DNA from: Paenibacillus planticolens
GTDB taxonomy: Bacteria; Bacillota; Bacilli; Paenibacillales; NBRC-103111
Direction: 5' to 3'
Length of the DNA: 64,000 nt
Assembly: GCF_013141725.1 (NCBI RefSeq)
Contig: NZ_WHNZ01000030.1
Coordinates: 62,001-126,000, forward strand
How positions within the stretch are numbered: position 1 is the first letter of the stretch; each line of letters opens with the position of its first letter. Shown here in pieces: positions 44,001 to 51,958 of the stretch. Below the pieces are notes generated by a model, which was not told where the DNA came from, made no database searches, and was given only the letters and a program-made list of their open reading frames with translations. A program made the position numbers and the translations under genes.

Positions 44001-44152
44001 ATTACTTGATCGATGGAAGCCTGATCTTTTAGGGTTACCGCGTCGTCCGCCAGAGCAGGTTGAGTTAAGAATGGAGCAAAACCTATAATCCCTGTTAACA
44101 GCGTTGTGCTTAATAGTACATTGAATGCTTTTTTCATACGACTTGTATTCAT
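41066..44152 (-). CDS. secreted GH3 glycosidase with cohesin, FIVAR and dockerin modules
   Basis: A secreted beta-glucosidase-type enzyme of 1028 residues. Signal peptide to about 35 (FLTQPALA|DD). GH3 N-domain at about 70–330, with VVADGPTGLRLG and nucleophile Asp in GLVMSDWGGVH; GH3 C-domain at about 365–620; fibronectin-III-like domain at about 670–740. After position 755 come a cohesin-like domain (VQPGQSFDLTYGL ... VTYDPEFVEFVSAE), a FIVAR-like helical module (about 893–960) and a type I dockerin with two calcium loops (DLNDDGKFTIGDL, DVNNDGKVDIEDL). ATG 44152 follows GGAGG. The sugar linkage cut is not readable from the sequence. Confidence 0.93.
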   Translation of the reverse strand: MNTSRMKKAFNVLLSTTLLTGIIGFAPFLTQPALADDAVTLKDQASIDQVIKALTQAQKLSLISGASQSLATGAAGATAAVPSLGITQVVVADGPTGLRLGAGRSTQFPNPTSLSASFDKNLIYEVGEAIGKELRVQGVDEILGPGLNIQRDPRNGRNFEYYSEDPYLAGKSTVEYTKGVQSQGVGVTLKHFAANNQETNRSSINATISERALREIYLSAFEMGVKEANPWSVMTSYNKVNGTWMSENKTIVGDILRGEWGYKGLVMSDWGGVHTAVDMLKAGSDLGMPSTNTSTINTALNNGTLDPSYLDDAVRHVLSTVIKSPRFKGDYAGYAANKGVLRTADPALYTAHQELARKSASEGMVLLKNNANTLPFKQEVQKVGIVGTNQSSSSCFQSLGVCSTANAAVTMYTAGTGSGYVAPESASYVVQLPEGLTNAGYTPIYTNADNTANLTQSLTAQEADSLASRSDIGVIVMGRDGGEGTDNTANNINTTAAELTFIDNVSTAFHAQNKKVVAVLDISQPLIVDDWKDKVDAILVAWLPGQQAGNAIVDILKGAVNPSGKLPVTFPKKLEDIPTVNFGNTNNAVGSAAANVMFPGTGGVVNYSDDIYVGYRYYDTSSVNTANKEPQYPFGYGLSYTTFDYSNLRINSKNQTVSVDVTNKGSVKGSEVVQLYIHDGHSQINRAEKELKGYEKLSLLPGETKTATFALDKRSFAYYDTVSHDWVAEPGKYDILVGSSSRDIRQTGAFNLQETPVNSVVLSGDQDVQPGQSFDLTYGLGKVNQDVYAQDITVTYDPEFVEFVSAESLSEDFKILETGNKQGKIRVIAAQLGTNHQANGDFIKFHWKAKSPVATASSVITVNAISADAQGVELNLNAASHNFQITVVDKAALISLIADAQSKHDAAVEGTRTGQYPVGSKATLQAAIDAATLVLNNSGVSQSQIQQAVSNLNAALQAFIASVNVSTPGDLNDDGKFTIGDLAIVAAAYGKSSTDSDWVQYKKADVNNDGKVDIEDLAAVARQILNQS

Positions 44153-44632
44153 GTGCAGTCCTCCAAATAGTTTATTTCATGACCAAGTTGAACCTTCATC
44201 TGAAAACAATGGGTTAATCTCTTGCCCCCGGACTTTCAATCGTTATTGACCACTCACCACCCCCAATCGTGTGTCATCCAATCGCAAATTTGTAAGCGAT
44301 TTCACATTTATTAAGAAGTCACGCGTTGAAGATTGAAAGTCATGTACATCTTGTTGCTAGATACAAAATGTATCACCATGGATATAACAACTCGTAGAAC
44401 AGAGATCACATTCCATATATGCTTATCTTAACTGTTACCCAACCCATTTCCTATCACTATACAGACTTATTCCTTTAACGTTTCCGACTTATTTCCAAAT
44501 AACCTTAGCCCGGTACAATACCGAACTAAGGCTATTTACATAAACTCAGTATTTATTGTTGAAGTAAACACTATTATAATAAATAGGGGCATAGCCATCC
44601 ATGGTTTACTAATTCAAAAAGGGGGAGCAGCC
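44153..44632. other. intergenic region between GH3 and a small membrane protein gene
   Basis: About 480 bases without a credible gene. It contains a stable hairpin CCTTAGCCCGGTA-CAA-TACCGAACTAAGG (about 44503–44531) without a clear T-tract, and a TATAAT box at about 44574 that may belong to the downstream plus-strand gene. It must also hold the minus-strand GH3 promoter, which I could not place. Confidence 0.5.
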
Positions 44633-44845
44633 TTGCAGACTTTTGCTTTTAGCTCCGGTATTATTTTATTGTTTTTTCTAATATCCATTGCGTTATTTTT
44701 GCTGCATATAGTCTTATGTGTATGGGCATATCGAGATAGCATAAGGCGAGGGAAGAGCACGGAATTTGCAATCTTGATCCTGTTAGCCATGTTATTTTTC
44801 CCGATCCTCGGGCTGATCGTTTATCTAATTATTCGTAATGATTAG
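44633..44845 (+). CDS. small two-helix membrane protein (PLDc_N-like)
   Basis: A 70-residue protein with two helices (ILLFFLISIALFLLHIVLCV and FAILILLAMLFFPILGLIVY) separated by the basic WAYRDSIRRGKS. The order helix – WAYrDs – helix – FPilGliiYlii resembles the phospholipase D N-terminal (PLDc_N) module found alone in many Firmicutes. Start is TTG 44633 with GGGGGAG upstream. Function unknown. Confidence 0.65.
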   Translation: MQTFAFSSGIILLFFLISIALFLLHIVLCVWAYRDSIRRGKSTEFAILILLAMLFFPILGLIVYLIIRND

Positions 44846-44920
44846 TTTGACTTCAGCACTTAATAACTTGCTTTTAAAACTTAATACAGGACATTAACCC
44901 CTCGTTTTTGCGCTTGTATA

Positions 44921-45874
44921 TTATCCTTGACTGACCAAATGTTTTAAATTTTTCACGTAAAGCTCACGAGCGGACCAATCTATGTACTTCTCAGGTACGG
45001 CAATTTCACCTATTTGATCTAGTGTGGTTGCCTTAGCTCTAAGCATTTCGGCTGTCTCAAGTAAATTGCCTAAGTAATCTTTGGCTTTTGCAATCCATTC
45101 CTTCCCGCCCACGGGTCCATGACCAGGTACAACGCACTCAATTTCCCAAGTATTCAGTTCATCAAGAATGGATATCCACTTCCGAATGTCCCCGTCCACA
45201 ATCAACATGTGATTATTGATGGCAACCAAGTCCCCTATGTAACAAACGTTCGCATCAGGCACATACAGAAAGGAATCAGAAGCGGTATGGCCGCCGCCTA
45301 GAGTATGACACAACACTGTTCGACTCGTTCCTTTCACACACCACTCCGATTCAAAGACTTCATTGGGCAATATTAATTCCAGAGAAGGCAGAGATAGTTG
45401 AATTTCTTTTAAAATGGAGATTTGTACTGCCAGTTGCAACTTCTGTTTTTCTTCAATAGTTGACTCCCGTTGTTCCTCAAGCTTTTGAATATAGGTACCT
45501 AATCCTTCAAGTCCCGAACGCTGTTCCCTAATTCTTGAAGGATGCTTCTCTTGCATGATGATTTTTGTTTGCTCGGTTGCCACAATAGATACGTCTCGAA
45601 ACGCTTGGTTTCCGCGAATATGATCTCCGTGCCAGTGACTGTTAATGAGATGAGATACAGGCTTCCCGGTGAGTTCCCCGATTACGTTTCGAAGCTCCGT
45701 TGCAGCCTGTTGCGTGTTAAACGAGTCGAAAACCAGAATGGATTCTCCCAAGTCAACAAATCCGGCATTTGCCATTGCACCAGTACCTTCGTTTGCTATT
45801 GCACCATAGACCCCTGGAGTAATCTACTTCACCTCAAAGTGCCTAGTACTGAGAACCAATTTTTCAAAATCCAT
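44921..45874 (-). pseudogene. metallo-beta-lactamase-fold hydrolase with amber codon at position 17
   Basis: The full frame starts at ATG 45874 with AAGGAG upstream, and reads MDFEKLVLSTRHFEVK, then TAG (45824–45826), then ITPGVYGAIANEGTG and on without a break for 300 codons. The rest is intact: HWHGDH for zinc binding near 47 of the downstream part, GGGHTASDS, IGDLV and PGHGPVGG. Gln at the stop would fit (CAG to TAG, one transition). Translation might restart at ATG 45775 but would lose the first strand, and there is no good ribosome-binding site there. Either a recent pseudogene or a sequencing error. Confidence 0.75.
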
Positions 45875-46007
45875 TTCAGTCACATCTCCTTTTATTATAG
45901 AGGTTTACGCATCTGTGGCCCAATAAATGGAGTCACTGCTAAAATTACTGTTCGAATACTTTTCTTGATATTGGAAAATTCTAATCGTAATGAAAGGAGG
46001 TACATAC

Positions 46008-46154
46008 ATGGTTGAGTACACTAACATTCAAGACAACTCCGAAGAAATAATGAACTGTATTGTTAGCTGCGATACTGAGCAAGAAGAGGAACACAAAGAT
46101 AAAAACCTACTGAACAGCATGCCAGACGAAGAAGAATATATGGATGAACCGTAA
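46008..46154 (+). CDS. 48-aa acidic protein, unknown
   Basis: A small ORF with a strong ribosome-binding site (AAAGGAGG, 7 bases before ATG 46008) and a terminator after it. The product is very acidic (EQEEEHKD, PDEEEYMDEP) with two Cys in NCIVSCD. No signal peptide or membrane helix. It resembles no family I know. It could be a small regulator or a peptide precursor, though no modification enzyme lies next to it. Confidence 0.55.
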   Translation: MVEYTNIQDNSEEIMNCIVSCDTEQEEEHKDKNLLNSMPDEEEYMDEP

Positions 46155-46190
46155 TTCATTATGCTTCAATGGCGATTTACACTAACATTC

Positions 46191-46232
46191 CAAGGCTGGG
46201 ACCATGAAACCAATGTTCCTGGCTTTTGCTTT
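46191..46232 (+). terminator. terminator of the 48-aa protein gene
   Basis: GGCTGGGACCAT pairs with ATGTTCCTGGC (one mismatch and wobble pairs), followed by TTTTGCTTTTT. It may also face the convergent GNAT gene. Confidence 0.6.
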
Positions 46233-46246
46233 TTATTCAACTACAG

Positions 46247-46660
46247 TTAACTTCTTATTTTTTTAGTCAAAATGATTTCCAAGGGCTCATCTTCGAGTAA
46301 AAGACATCCTGAATCTCGATAACCTATTTTTCTATAAAAGTGCTGTGCCTCTTCATTTGCCAGAGTCGAGGTCATAACCAACTGAAAACCCTTTTCTTTC
46401 ATTTTTTCTTCCCAAAAAAGGATGACTTGCTTCCCTAACCCCTGGCGTCGATATTGTTCGTCGATCCAAATCATATTCATGAATGGCGTATTGTCCCAGA
46501 AATATCCGTACCTCATAAATCCGATATTATTGTCATCTTCGTCCCGCAGAATATAGATCTCATTGCCACTAATTTTTTGTAAAATTAAGTCCTGTAAAAT
46601 ATGGTGGTCACGCTCTTGGATATAGCCATAGTCTAAATGAGTTGCAAGAGCAATTTTCAT
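46247..46660 (-). CDS. GNAT family N-acetyltransferase
   Basis: A 137-residue acetyl-CoA-dependent acetyltransferase. Motif A for CoA pyrophosphate is YRRQGLGKQVILFWEEK (about 73–90), preceded by FMNMIWIDEQ. Motif B is ANEEAQHFYRKIGYRDSG. ATG 46660 follows GGGAGGATAGAG; the earlier in-frame ATG at 46702 is unsupported. The acceptor is unknown. It appears to be a single-gene unit. Confidence 0.88.
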   Translation of the reverse strand: MKIALATHLDYGYIQERDHHILQDLILQKISGNEIYILRDEDDNNIGFMRYGYFWDNTPFMNMIWIDEQYRRQGLGKQVILFWEEKMKEKGFQLVMTSTLANEEAQHFYRKIGYRDSGCLLLEDEPLEIILTKKIRS

Positions 46661-46734
46661 CTCTATCCTCCCGTGTAACGCCTCGATAACAAGTATATCC
46701 ACATTTTAACACGACTCGCAAAATCCATAATACT

Positions 46735-48597
46735 CTAGTCTATTACATTTAAGGACATCAGCTTGCCGTCTACCTTAGACTCCGAAAAAGTGATAGGCAG
46801 CATGCCTTCCGGGAACGGTACCTCGAAGCGGTAAACACCGACCTTTTCATCGCTTTTATCCGATAATTCCTTGGCTTCATAACCGCCTTGAATGCCAGCC
46901 TTTGTTAGCAGCTCCAGGGTCTTCTGCAAGCTTGCACCTTTATATTTGTCATGCAAATTGTTTGACCACGTCAGCTCATCCCAATCAGGAGCTTTCACGT
47001 TCACGCCTGCCTGCCGCATCGTCTCCAGCAAATTGGCGACCATGCGCCCATCACCTTCCTGCATGGCGCAAGCAAGCGCTAGGTAAGCTCGGTCAGTCGT
47101 AGGAACGTAATTCGTTTTATTTTTGGCTGCCAGCAATTCTAATAGATTCTCCGTATTCTGTTCTGCGGTGAACCAATACGTATGGAAATCCATTGGATTC
47201 GTTCGGCTTGTGCCTGGGATCAAGTACCGCCCGTCATCCGAAACACGGAATACCTGTGCAATATCAAAACGTGCTGGATATTGCATGGCAAAAATCTGAC
47301 TGCCGTCTCCGCTAACCATCATTTGAATGGAAAATGGCTCACGCGGCCGCTCATTCCCCGGCAGGATCGAAGCAGAACCACGTATGCTGGAGTAGTAGAA
47401 GCTGCCATTGGCAGCAGTTTCCAGGACAAGTCTGTACATCAACCGGCTCTTGTGCATGATCGGCTTTACGTCGATTTGGGTTGAATGCCCATTTACTGTG
47501 CGAATATCCTCATTCACCTGCCATGTAATGTCGGCTATTCCATGCAGTTCGTCTGGCTTCTTCTCTCCGGACAAGTCCGGAAGCCTTATTGCAATACTAT
47601 AATCACTTGTCTGCCACTCGTAAGCTGTATAGTTCTGCTTTGACGCATAGAATACGTCGGAGAAATTCGTCAAGTAGGAAATACCGTTGAGCTGCTTTTT
47701 ACTACCGAATTCAAACGCACTTAAGTGCTTTCCGGAAGCTGCAAAAATCCCCGCCACAACTAGTAACGGCACGAGCGCCACAATTATAGCGTTTACCATT
47801 TTATACTCGCGGGCCTCTCCGAATGGCTGATCAGGAGTCTGTTCACCGTCTAGCTTTAACTTCACTGCCAGCCTTCTCATTAGCTCGCTAATCAGCAGGG
47901 TTCCAATGCTTGCGTAAGCGATCAACGGTACCGCGTAGCCCAACGGAGGCGGCAGTGATCGAAATAAGCTGACAATTAGCGTGCAAAGCATAGCAAACAG
48001 CGCAAGCGGCAGCAATGTGCCGAAATAGCGCCGAAACATGCGTGGCGCCTTCGCCAATGCATCGCTAAAGGTGATATTTTGGAGGACAATCAAATATGGT
48101 GTAAGCGAATAAAACATTAAAGCAACCATCAATATGAGCCCAACCGGAAAAAAAGCTGCAGCAAGGAAAACGATTACCGCGCCAAGCACGCTTTGAAAAA
48201 GAGACCATGCTACCATATCGCCGAAATACCTGCGTCCGCACGCGATCAGAGGGACTGCCTTACGGTTCAGAACCCAACCTTTCAGACCTCCGAGGTACAT
48301 ACCCCGGACAAAACTTTGCACCACCATTACAGCCGCCGATACAAGGAATGCCGCGATTCCCCATGCCGGAGCCCCGGCCTGAAGATACGTGTATGGGATT
48401 TTTAGGTCCGCAAGAGATGGCATATATAAAGGAATCGTTGCATTAAACCCGGCTGTCTGCACAGAAGCACCAGTTGTCGTTACCAGTGACTGAGAATATG
48501 GAAACACGGAAAATCCAAAATAAATGCCAAGCCCGACTACAGTCGTAATCAATACTTCAAACACCATCACCAAAACAATTAATCGTGTATAGGCCAT
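46735..48597 (-). CDS. large membrane protein of unknown function
   Basis: A 620-residue protein in two halves. Residues 1–260 hold about six membrane helices (LIVLVMVFEVLITTVVGLGI, WGIAAFLVSAAVMVVQSFV, VLGAVIVFLAAAFFPVGLIL, LLPLALFAMLCTLIVSLF and others). A further helix near 275–295 (AIIVALVPLLVVAGIFAASG) leads into a soluble C-terminal domain of about 320 residues, rich in beta strands and probably outside the cell. The N-terminal half resembles DUF-type glycerophosphodiester-phosphodiesterase-like membrane domains only loosely. ATG 48597 has AAGGAGG 5 bases upstream. I do not recognise the family. Confidence 0.8.
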   Translation of the reverse strand: MAYTRLIVLVMVFEVLITTVVGLGIYFGFSVFPYSQSLVTTTGASVQTAGFNATIPLYMPSLADLKIPYTYLQAGAPAWGIAAFLVSAAVMVVQSFVRGMYLGGLKGWVLNRKAVPLIACGRRYFGDMVAWSLFQSVLGAVIVFLAAAFFPVGLILMVALMFYSLTPYLIVLQNITFSDALAKAPRMFRRYFGTLLPLALFAMLCTLIVSLFRSLPPPLGYAVPLIAYASIGTLLISELMRRLAVKLKLDGEQTPDQPFGEAREYKMVNAIIVALVPLLVVAGIFAASGKHLSAFEFGSKKQLNGISYLTNFSDVFYASKQNYTAYEWQTSDYSIAIRLPDLSGEKKPDELHGIADITWQVNEDIRTVNGHSTQIDVKPIMHKSRLMYRLVLETAANGSFYYSSIRGSASILPGNERPREPFSIQMMVSGDGSQIFAMQYPARFDIAQVFRVSDDGRYLIPGTSRTNPMDFHTYWFTAEQNTENLLELLAAKNKTNYVPTTDRAYLALACAMQEGDGRMVANLLETMRQAGVNVKAPDWDELTWSNNLHDKYKGASLQKTLELLTKAGIQGGYEAKELSDKSDEKVGVYRFEVPFPEGMLPITFSESKVDGKLMSLNVID

Positions 48598-48711
48598 TTT
48601 TACCTCCTTACAAGTCATCTCTCCCAATATTTGACGCATTTGGAGAGTGATTGTTCCGTTAGCTGGGGATAGTTTAATCGTGTTATTAACAACAACTTAT
48701 CCCAAAATACA

Positions 48712-48737
48712 AAAAAACCGCGATTTACGCGGTTTTT
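48712..48737 (-). terminator. terminator of the 40-aa membrane protein gene
   Basis: On the minus strand AAAACCGCG-TAAAT-CGCGGTTTTTTT, a perfect stem with T-tract, lies 30 bases after the stop at 48766. Confidence 0.85.
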
Positions 48738-48765
48738 AATGAGATCATGCTCTTGTCGTCTATTT

Positions 48766-48888
48766 CTATTCATATTCATCGGATTTTCTTCTCTCCCGGC
48801 GTAAAAGGAATAGTAAGAATCCGAGCCCCACCGTAGCGAACACGGCAAATATACAACCGAATATTAACATGAAATAGTCCATATCCAT
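48766..48888 (-). CDS. 40-aa single-helix membrane protein
   Basis: ATG 48888 has AGGTGG 8 bases upstream and gives MDMDYFMLIFGCIFAVFATV, then a continuing helix and the basic/acidic tail RRERRKSDEYE. One membrane segment, short cytoplasmic tail. The correctly spaced ribosome-binding site and a strong terminator support a real gene. Function unknown. Confidence 0.6.
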   Translation of the reverse strand: MDMDYFMLIFGCIFAVFATVGLGFLLFLLRRERRKSDEYE

Positions 48889-49072
48889 GATTTTTACCAC
48901 CTGATGATTATGACCTGGAATTTCCAAATGTATGTTACCACTAAATTTAAAACAAGGCAACTTGGGACGTTTAGGGCTACTTAATACAATGGTTTCTTAA
49001 ACGGCCATCATGACGGTGCTTTCGATAAAAGGGGGAATTCCCGGCAGTAGGCCACTGAAAAGTCCCTTTAAG

Positions 49073-49119
49073 TAAAAAAGGTACAGCCCTCTCAAAAAAT
49101 TGAGAATGCTGTACCTTCG
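49073..49119 (-). terminator. terminator of the secreted 153-aa protein gene
   Basis: On the minus strand AAGGTACAGC-AT-TCTCAA pairs with TTGAGA-GG-GCTGTACCTT, followed by TTTTAC. It lies 14 bases after the stop at 49133. Confidence 0.85.
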
Positions 49120-49132
49120 ATCCAAGGATGCT

Positions 49133-49594
49133 TTATTGCGGCGTGTAGCCTGAGTTAAGAAGTAGTTCGTACGGAACACTCGGATCTGTTCCAGAATACG
49201 TATAGCTTCTTGTGGTGACGGTTACTTTTGCCCCAGCAGGAACGTACAACTGCCAGTTTTCACGGCCATTTGCACTCCAAAGTCGAGTTGAAGCACCCGG
49301 AGCACTTCCACCAGAAATACCTACTGAATTAATACCGTAATTTAAAGTCGTGTAGTTTGGCTGCCAGAAATAAAGGAATACCGTTCTAGCTGAACCTGTA
49401 TCGTTTGTCCATTGGAAATAATCGATATCATCAAAATTAGCGAAAGTACCTGTAAAATAATCTCCTACTCCGTAAAAGATATTCGGGTTACTCGCACTGT
49501 CTGGTTCCGGGAGAGCAGGTCTTGCAAATGCAGATGAGGTGAGTGACATAAATACTGCGAATGCTGCCAGGACTGTTACTACTTTTCTTTTCAT
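49133..49594 (-). CDS. secreted PPC-like beta-sandwich protein
   Basis: A 153-residue exported protein. The signal peptide MKRKVVTVLAAFAVFMSLTS ends near SAFA|RP. The mature part shows GVGDYFTGTFANFDDIDYFQW, in the style of bacterial pre-peptidase C-terminal (PPC) beta-sandwich domains, then VFLYFWQPNY and YVPAGAKVTVTTRSY. It has no catalytic motif. PPC-like domains usually assist secreted peptidases, but here the domain is alone. ATG 49594 is preceded by AGGAGGAACTATCA. Role unknown. Confidence 0.75.
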   Translation of the reverse strand: MKRKVVTVLAAFAVFMSLTSSAFARPALPEPDSASNPNIFYGVGDYFTGTFANFDDIDYFQWTNDTGSARTVFLYFWQPNYTTLNYGINSVGISGGSAPGASTRLWSANGRENWQLYVPAGAKVTVTTRSYTYSGTDPSVPYELLLNSGYTPQ

Positions 49595-49855
49595 TGATAG
49601 TTCCTCCTAAAATATAAAATAAATTCCATTACATAATAGTAGACACTATCATATGATTATTTGTTACAAGAATTGGAAAAATATTTTTCAATTGTTTTCC
49701 AAGGTTTGTTTCAAAGCCCACTTTTATAGTAGTTAAGTTTATCTCTGTCGCAATATGCTGCAATTTTGAATAATGTTATAGTTCTCTTCTGAATTGAAAA
49801 CTTCGCCGCTTGTAAGGTTTTTGCGGTGATATGCATTATTAGCGATACAGCAGCA

Positions 49856-49882
49856 ACAAAAAGAAAACCACCCTACGGGTGG
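49856..49882 (-). terminator. terminator of the SUKH gene
   Basis: On the minus strand CCACCC-GTA-GGGTGG is followed by TTTTCTTTTT, 25 bases after the stop at 49908. Confidence 0.8.
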
Positions 49883-49907
49883 ATAGTCGCAAGGTGGAGT
49901 AATATGC

Positions 49908-50366
49908 CTACTCAGTACGTAGTTCTTCAATAAACTTGGAGAAACTCTCTGAGATAAGTACTAAATGATCATAGGTTGGTGTATCACTATCATCATTCAT
50001 GTAATCCCAGTAGTAAATAAATCCAGTATTATTGCCTTCTACCGAAATGCACAGTAAATTTCTAAGAGGGTCTTCTCCAAATGTAATTATATTGGATGGA
50101 AGGTTTCCTTCTTCTTTGTTGAAAAACAGAAAATTTCCAACCAAGCTAGGCACTTTCCTATCAAATAAAGGAAGAACAGAAATGAGATAGCTTGTTAAAA
50201 ATCCATTTTTAGTAGTGAACATCACATTAGGTCTTGGTTTCCCACCATTGTACTTTAATAAAAAATCCTTGTAATCATTTGGTAGTATAAACCCATATCT
50301 CTTCTCTACTTCTTGAATAGCTTCTAAAGATATAGGGGCAAAAGTATTGTCCATTTCAAAATGCAT
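49908..50366 (-). CDS. SMI1/KNR4 (SUKH) family protein
   Basis: A 152-residue SUKH-superfamily protein. The signature is the N-terminal ISLEAIQEVEKRYGFILPNDYKDFLLKYNGG (key part ILPNDYKDFLLKYNGG, about 27–42), then FGEDPLRNLLCISVEG and FIYYWDYMND. In bacteria SUKH proteins are mostly immunity proteins against contact-dependent or polymorphic toxins. No toxin with a matching C-terminus lies next to it. ATG 50366 follows AAAGGTG. Lower G+C than the neighbouring core genes fits an accessory gene. It may be an orphan immunity gene or a domestic regulator. Confidence 0.85.
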   Translation of the reverse strand: MHFEMDNTFAPISLEAIQEVEKRYGFILPNDYKDFLLKYNGGKPRPNVMFTTKNGFLTSYLISVLPLFDRKVPSLVGNFLFFNKEEGNLPSNIITFGEDPLRNLLCISVEGNNTGFIYYWDYMNDDSDTPTYDHLVLISESFSKFIEELRTE

Positions 50367-50680
50367 TTTGAGCACCTTTTTTCTTTACTAATAATTCTAA
50401 CATATTCAAAAAAATCTTAGTACAAGCTCCAATAACAATCGGAACTATCGGAAACGGGTTTTCTTAACATACGTATACAAATTCAAACTCAGCGGATTCT
50501 TCATAACGTGCCAAGTAGTGCCATTTTTAGTTGCTAGTGTAACAACCACATACAAAAAAACCACCAAACGACGTTTAATCGCAAAGTGGTTTAACCTATT
50601 CATCATTCAAATAAACTCAACTTTCACAGATCAGATATCCAAGCCTTATCCCCTTCTCAGATCACTTTCAAACCAAACCC
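50367..50680. other. intergenic region with cotJ terminator
   Basis: About 310 bases between cotJC and the SUKH gene. Near 50552–50595, on the minus strand, AAACCACT...GTGGTTTTTTTG forms a stem with T-tract, a likely terminator for cotJABC about 90 bases after its stop. The rest is AT-rich and must include the SUKH promoter; I see no gene. Confidence 0.6.
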
Positions 50681-51250
50681 TCAAAAAATCTTCCTCTGCT
50701 CCCTATCCTCCTTCAAAATTTCGACAGCCTCCCTAAAACGAAGCGAATGCACAATCTCCCGCTCCCGGAGAAACTTCAGACTATCCTGAAGATCGACGTC
50801 ATCCGTCAAATCAATCAGCCATTGATACGTAGCTCTTGCCTTCTCTTCGGCAGCTATATCCTCGTAGAGGTCTGCAATGGGATCTCCCTTCGCTTGTATG
50901 TAAGTGGCCGTCCATGGCACGCCTGACGCGCTCTGATAAAATGGCGCCCTGTCATGACTCGCATAATGATCATCCAGGCCGGCAGCTTTGAGCTGCTCAA
51001 GGGTTGCGTCTTTCATGAGCTTATAAACCATTGTTGCAATCATCTCAAGGTGAGCGAATTCCTCTGTGCCAATATCCGTTAGCAGGCCCACAACCTTATC
51101 CGGAATGGCATAACGCTGATTCAAATACCGCAATGCTGCAGCAAGCTCACCGTCGGCACCGCCGTACTGCTCAAGCAGAAGCTTCGCCATTCGAGGGTCG
51201 CATTTGTTGACTCGGACAGGATATTGCAGCTTCTTTTCATAAATCCACAT
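50681..51250 (-). CDS. cotJC: spore coat protein CotJC, manganese-catalase-like
   Basis: Spore-coat protein with the di-manganese catalase fold, 189 residues. Metal ligands are expected in GADGELAAALRYLNQRY (Glu), IGTEEFAHLEMI (Glu and His), AAEEKARATYQ (Glu) and REREIVHSLRF (Glu and His), all present. ATG 51250 follows GGAGGAAGAGCC; the open frame upstream is unsupported. It ends the cotJABC operon, which B. subtilis transcribes in the mother cell. Whether it has catalase activity is not shown here, but the metal site is complete. Confidence 0.95.
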   Translation of the reverse strand: MWIYEKKLQYPVRVNKCDPRMAKLLLEQYGGADGELAAALRYLNQRYAIPDKVVGLLTDIGTEEFAHLEMIATMVYKLMKDATLEQLKAAGLDDHYASHDRAPFYQSASGVPWTATYIQAKGDPIADLYEDIAAEEKARATYQWLIDLTDDVDLQDSLKFLREREIVHSLRFREAVEILKEDREQRKIF

Positions 51251-51266
51251 GGCTCTTCCTCCTTGT

Positions 51267-51533
51267 TCAGACCTGCCATGGCCATGGCGTTTCAACCCAT
51301 TGCCAAGGATGCTTGCTGTAGGCTTGACCAAACGCCATAAGCGGGCCAAATTCCATTTCAAATTCCTGAACCAGCATCGTTCTCTTTTGCGCGAATTGAT
51401 TGTACTGCTGGATAGCCGCGAGATCGTGCGGATGCGTATCCAAATAAAGCGTCAACTCAACCAGGACAAAGTCGACCGCTTGCAGGTCATGCATCATCTT
51501 GTAATAAGATTCCGGTACCGCTGGTGGATTCAT
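51267..51533 (-). CDS. cotJB: spore coat protein CotJB
   Basis: An 88–90-residue coat-associated protein. Typical content is the N-terminal MMHDLQAVDFVLVELTLYLDTHP, seen here as LQAVDFVLVELTLYLDTHP, then a Trp-rich C-terminus ending HPWQWVETPWPW. ATG 51539 is only 3 bases after GGGAG, while ATG 51533 is 9 bases after it and is preferred. It overlaps the end of cotJA by 4 bases and is followed by cotJC after 16 bases. CotJA and CotJB are thought to help bring CotJC to the coat. Confidence 0.92.
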   Translation of the reverse strand: MNPPAVPESYYKMMHDLQAVDFVLVELTLYLDTHPHDLAAIQQYNQFAQKRTMLVQEFEMEFGPLMAFGQAYSKHPWQWVETPWPWQV

Positions 51534-51754
51534 ATCCATGGGCTCCCTTCTTCTACTTTTGATTCGTAAGGTCCAAACAGAGCAGGCCAGAGCGTACCCT
51601 TTTGCAAAGCTTCATATGGACTAAATTGCGGCAAACCGGGCGGCTGGAAGCTCATATAGAGCTGCGGCGGTGTATTATACAATTTCACACGGATTGGCGG
51701 ACAAGGATCGAACGGGCTGATGTAGGGGAAGAATTTTTTAAATTGCGAATGCAT
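51530..51754 (-). CDS. cotJA: spore coat protein CotJA
   Basis: A 74-residue Pro- and Tyr-rich spore coat protein (FDPCPPIRVKLYNTPPQLYM, PGLPQFSPYEAL, TLWPALFGPYES). ATG 51754 has a perfect AGGAGGTG 4–7 bases upstream. First gene of cotJABC. A CATATACG stretch about 60 bases upstream resembles a sigma-E -10 only weakly, so the promoter is left open. Confidence 0.92.
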   Translation of the reverse strand: MHSQFKKFFPYISPFDPCPPIRVKLYNTPPQLYMSFQPPGLPQFSPYEALQKGTLWPALFGPYESKVEEGSPWI

Positions 51755-51958
51755 ACGACACCTCCTTTTCTCACTTCGTTACACAGAGATCGGGCATAGC
51801 GGCAAAAGCCTATAAACACGTATATGCGGCACAACTTGGCCAAAATCACTGTTTTGCCAATATTTCGTTATAGTCACCGGATGCTTTTACCGCTTATTAT
51901 AGGATTGATCCATGTGGCTCCATTACTTACACAATCTAACATCTTGGAGGGCAACATA

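Noticed and set aside
49739..49930. 63-codon minus-strand ORF with CCCC
   Set aside because: It overlaps the SUKH stop and terminator, has no ribosome-binding site and low-complexity content.
51816..51823. Sigma-E promoter for cotJABC at CATATACG
   Set aside because: Only part of the -10 matches and no -35 is found at a suitable distance.
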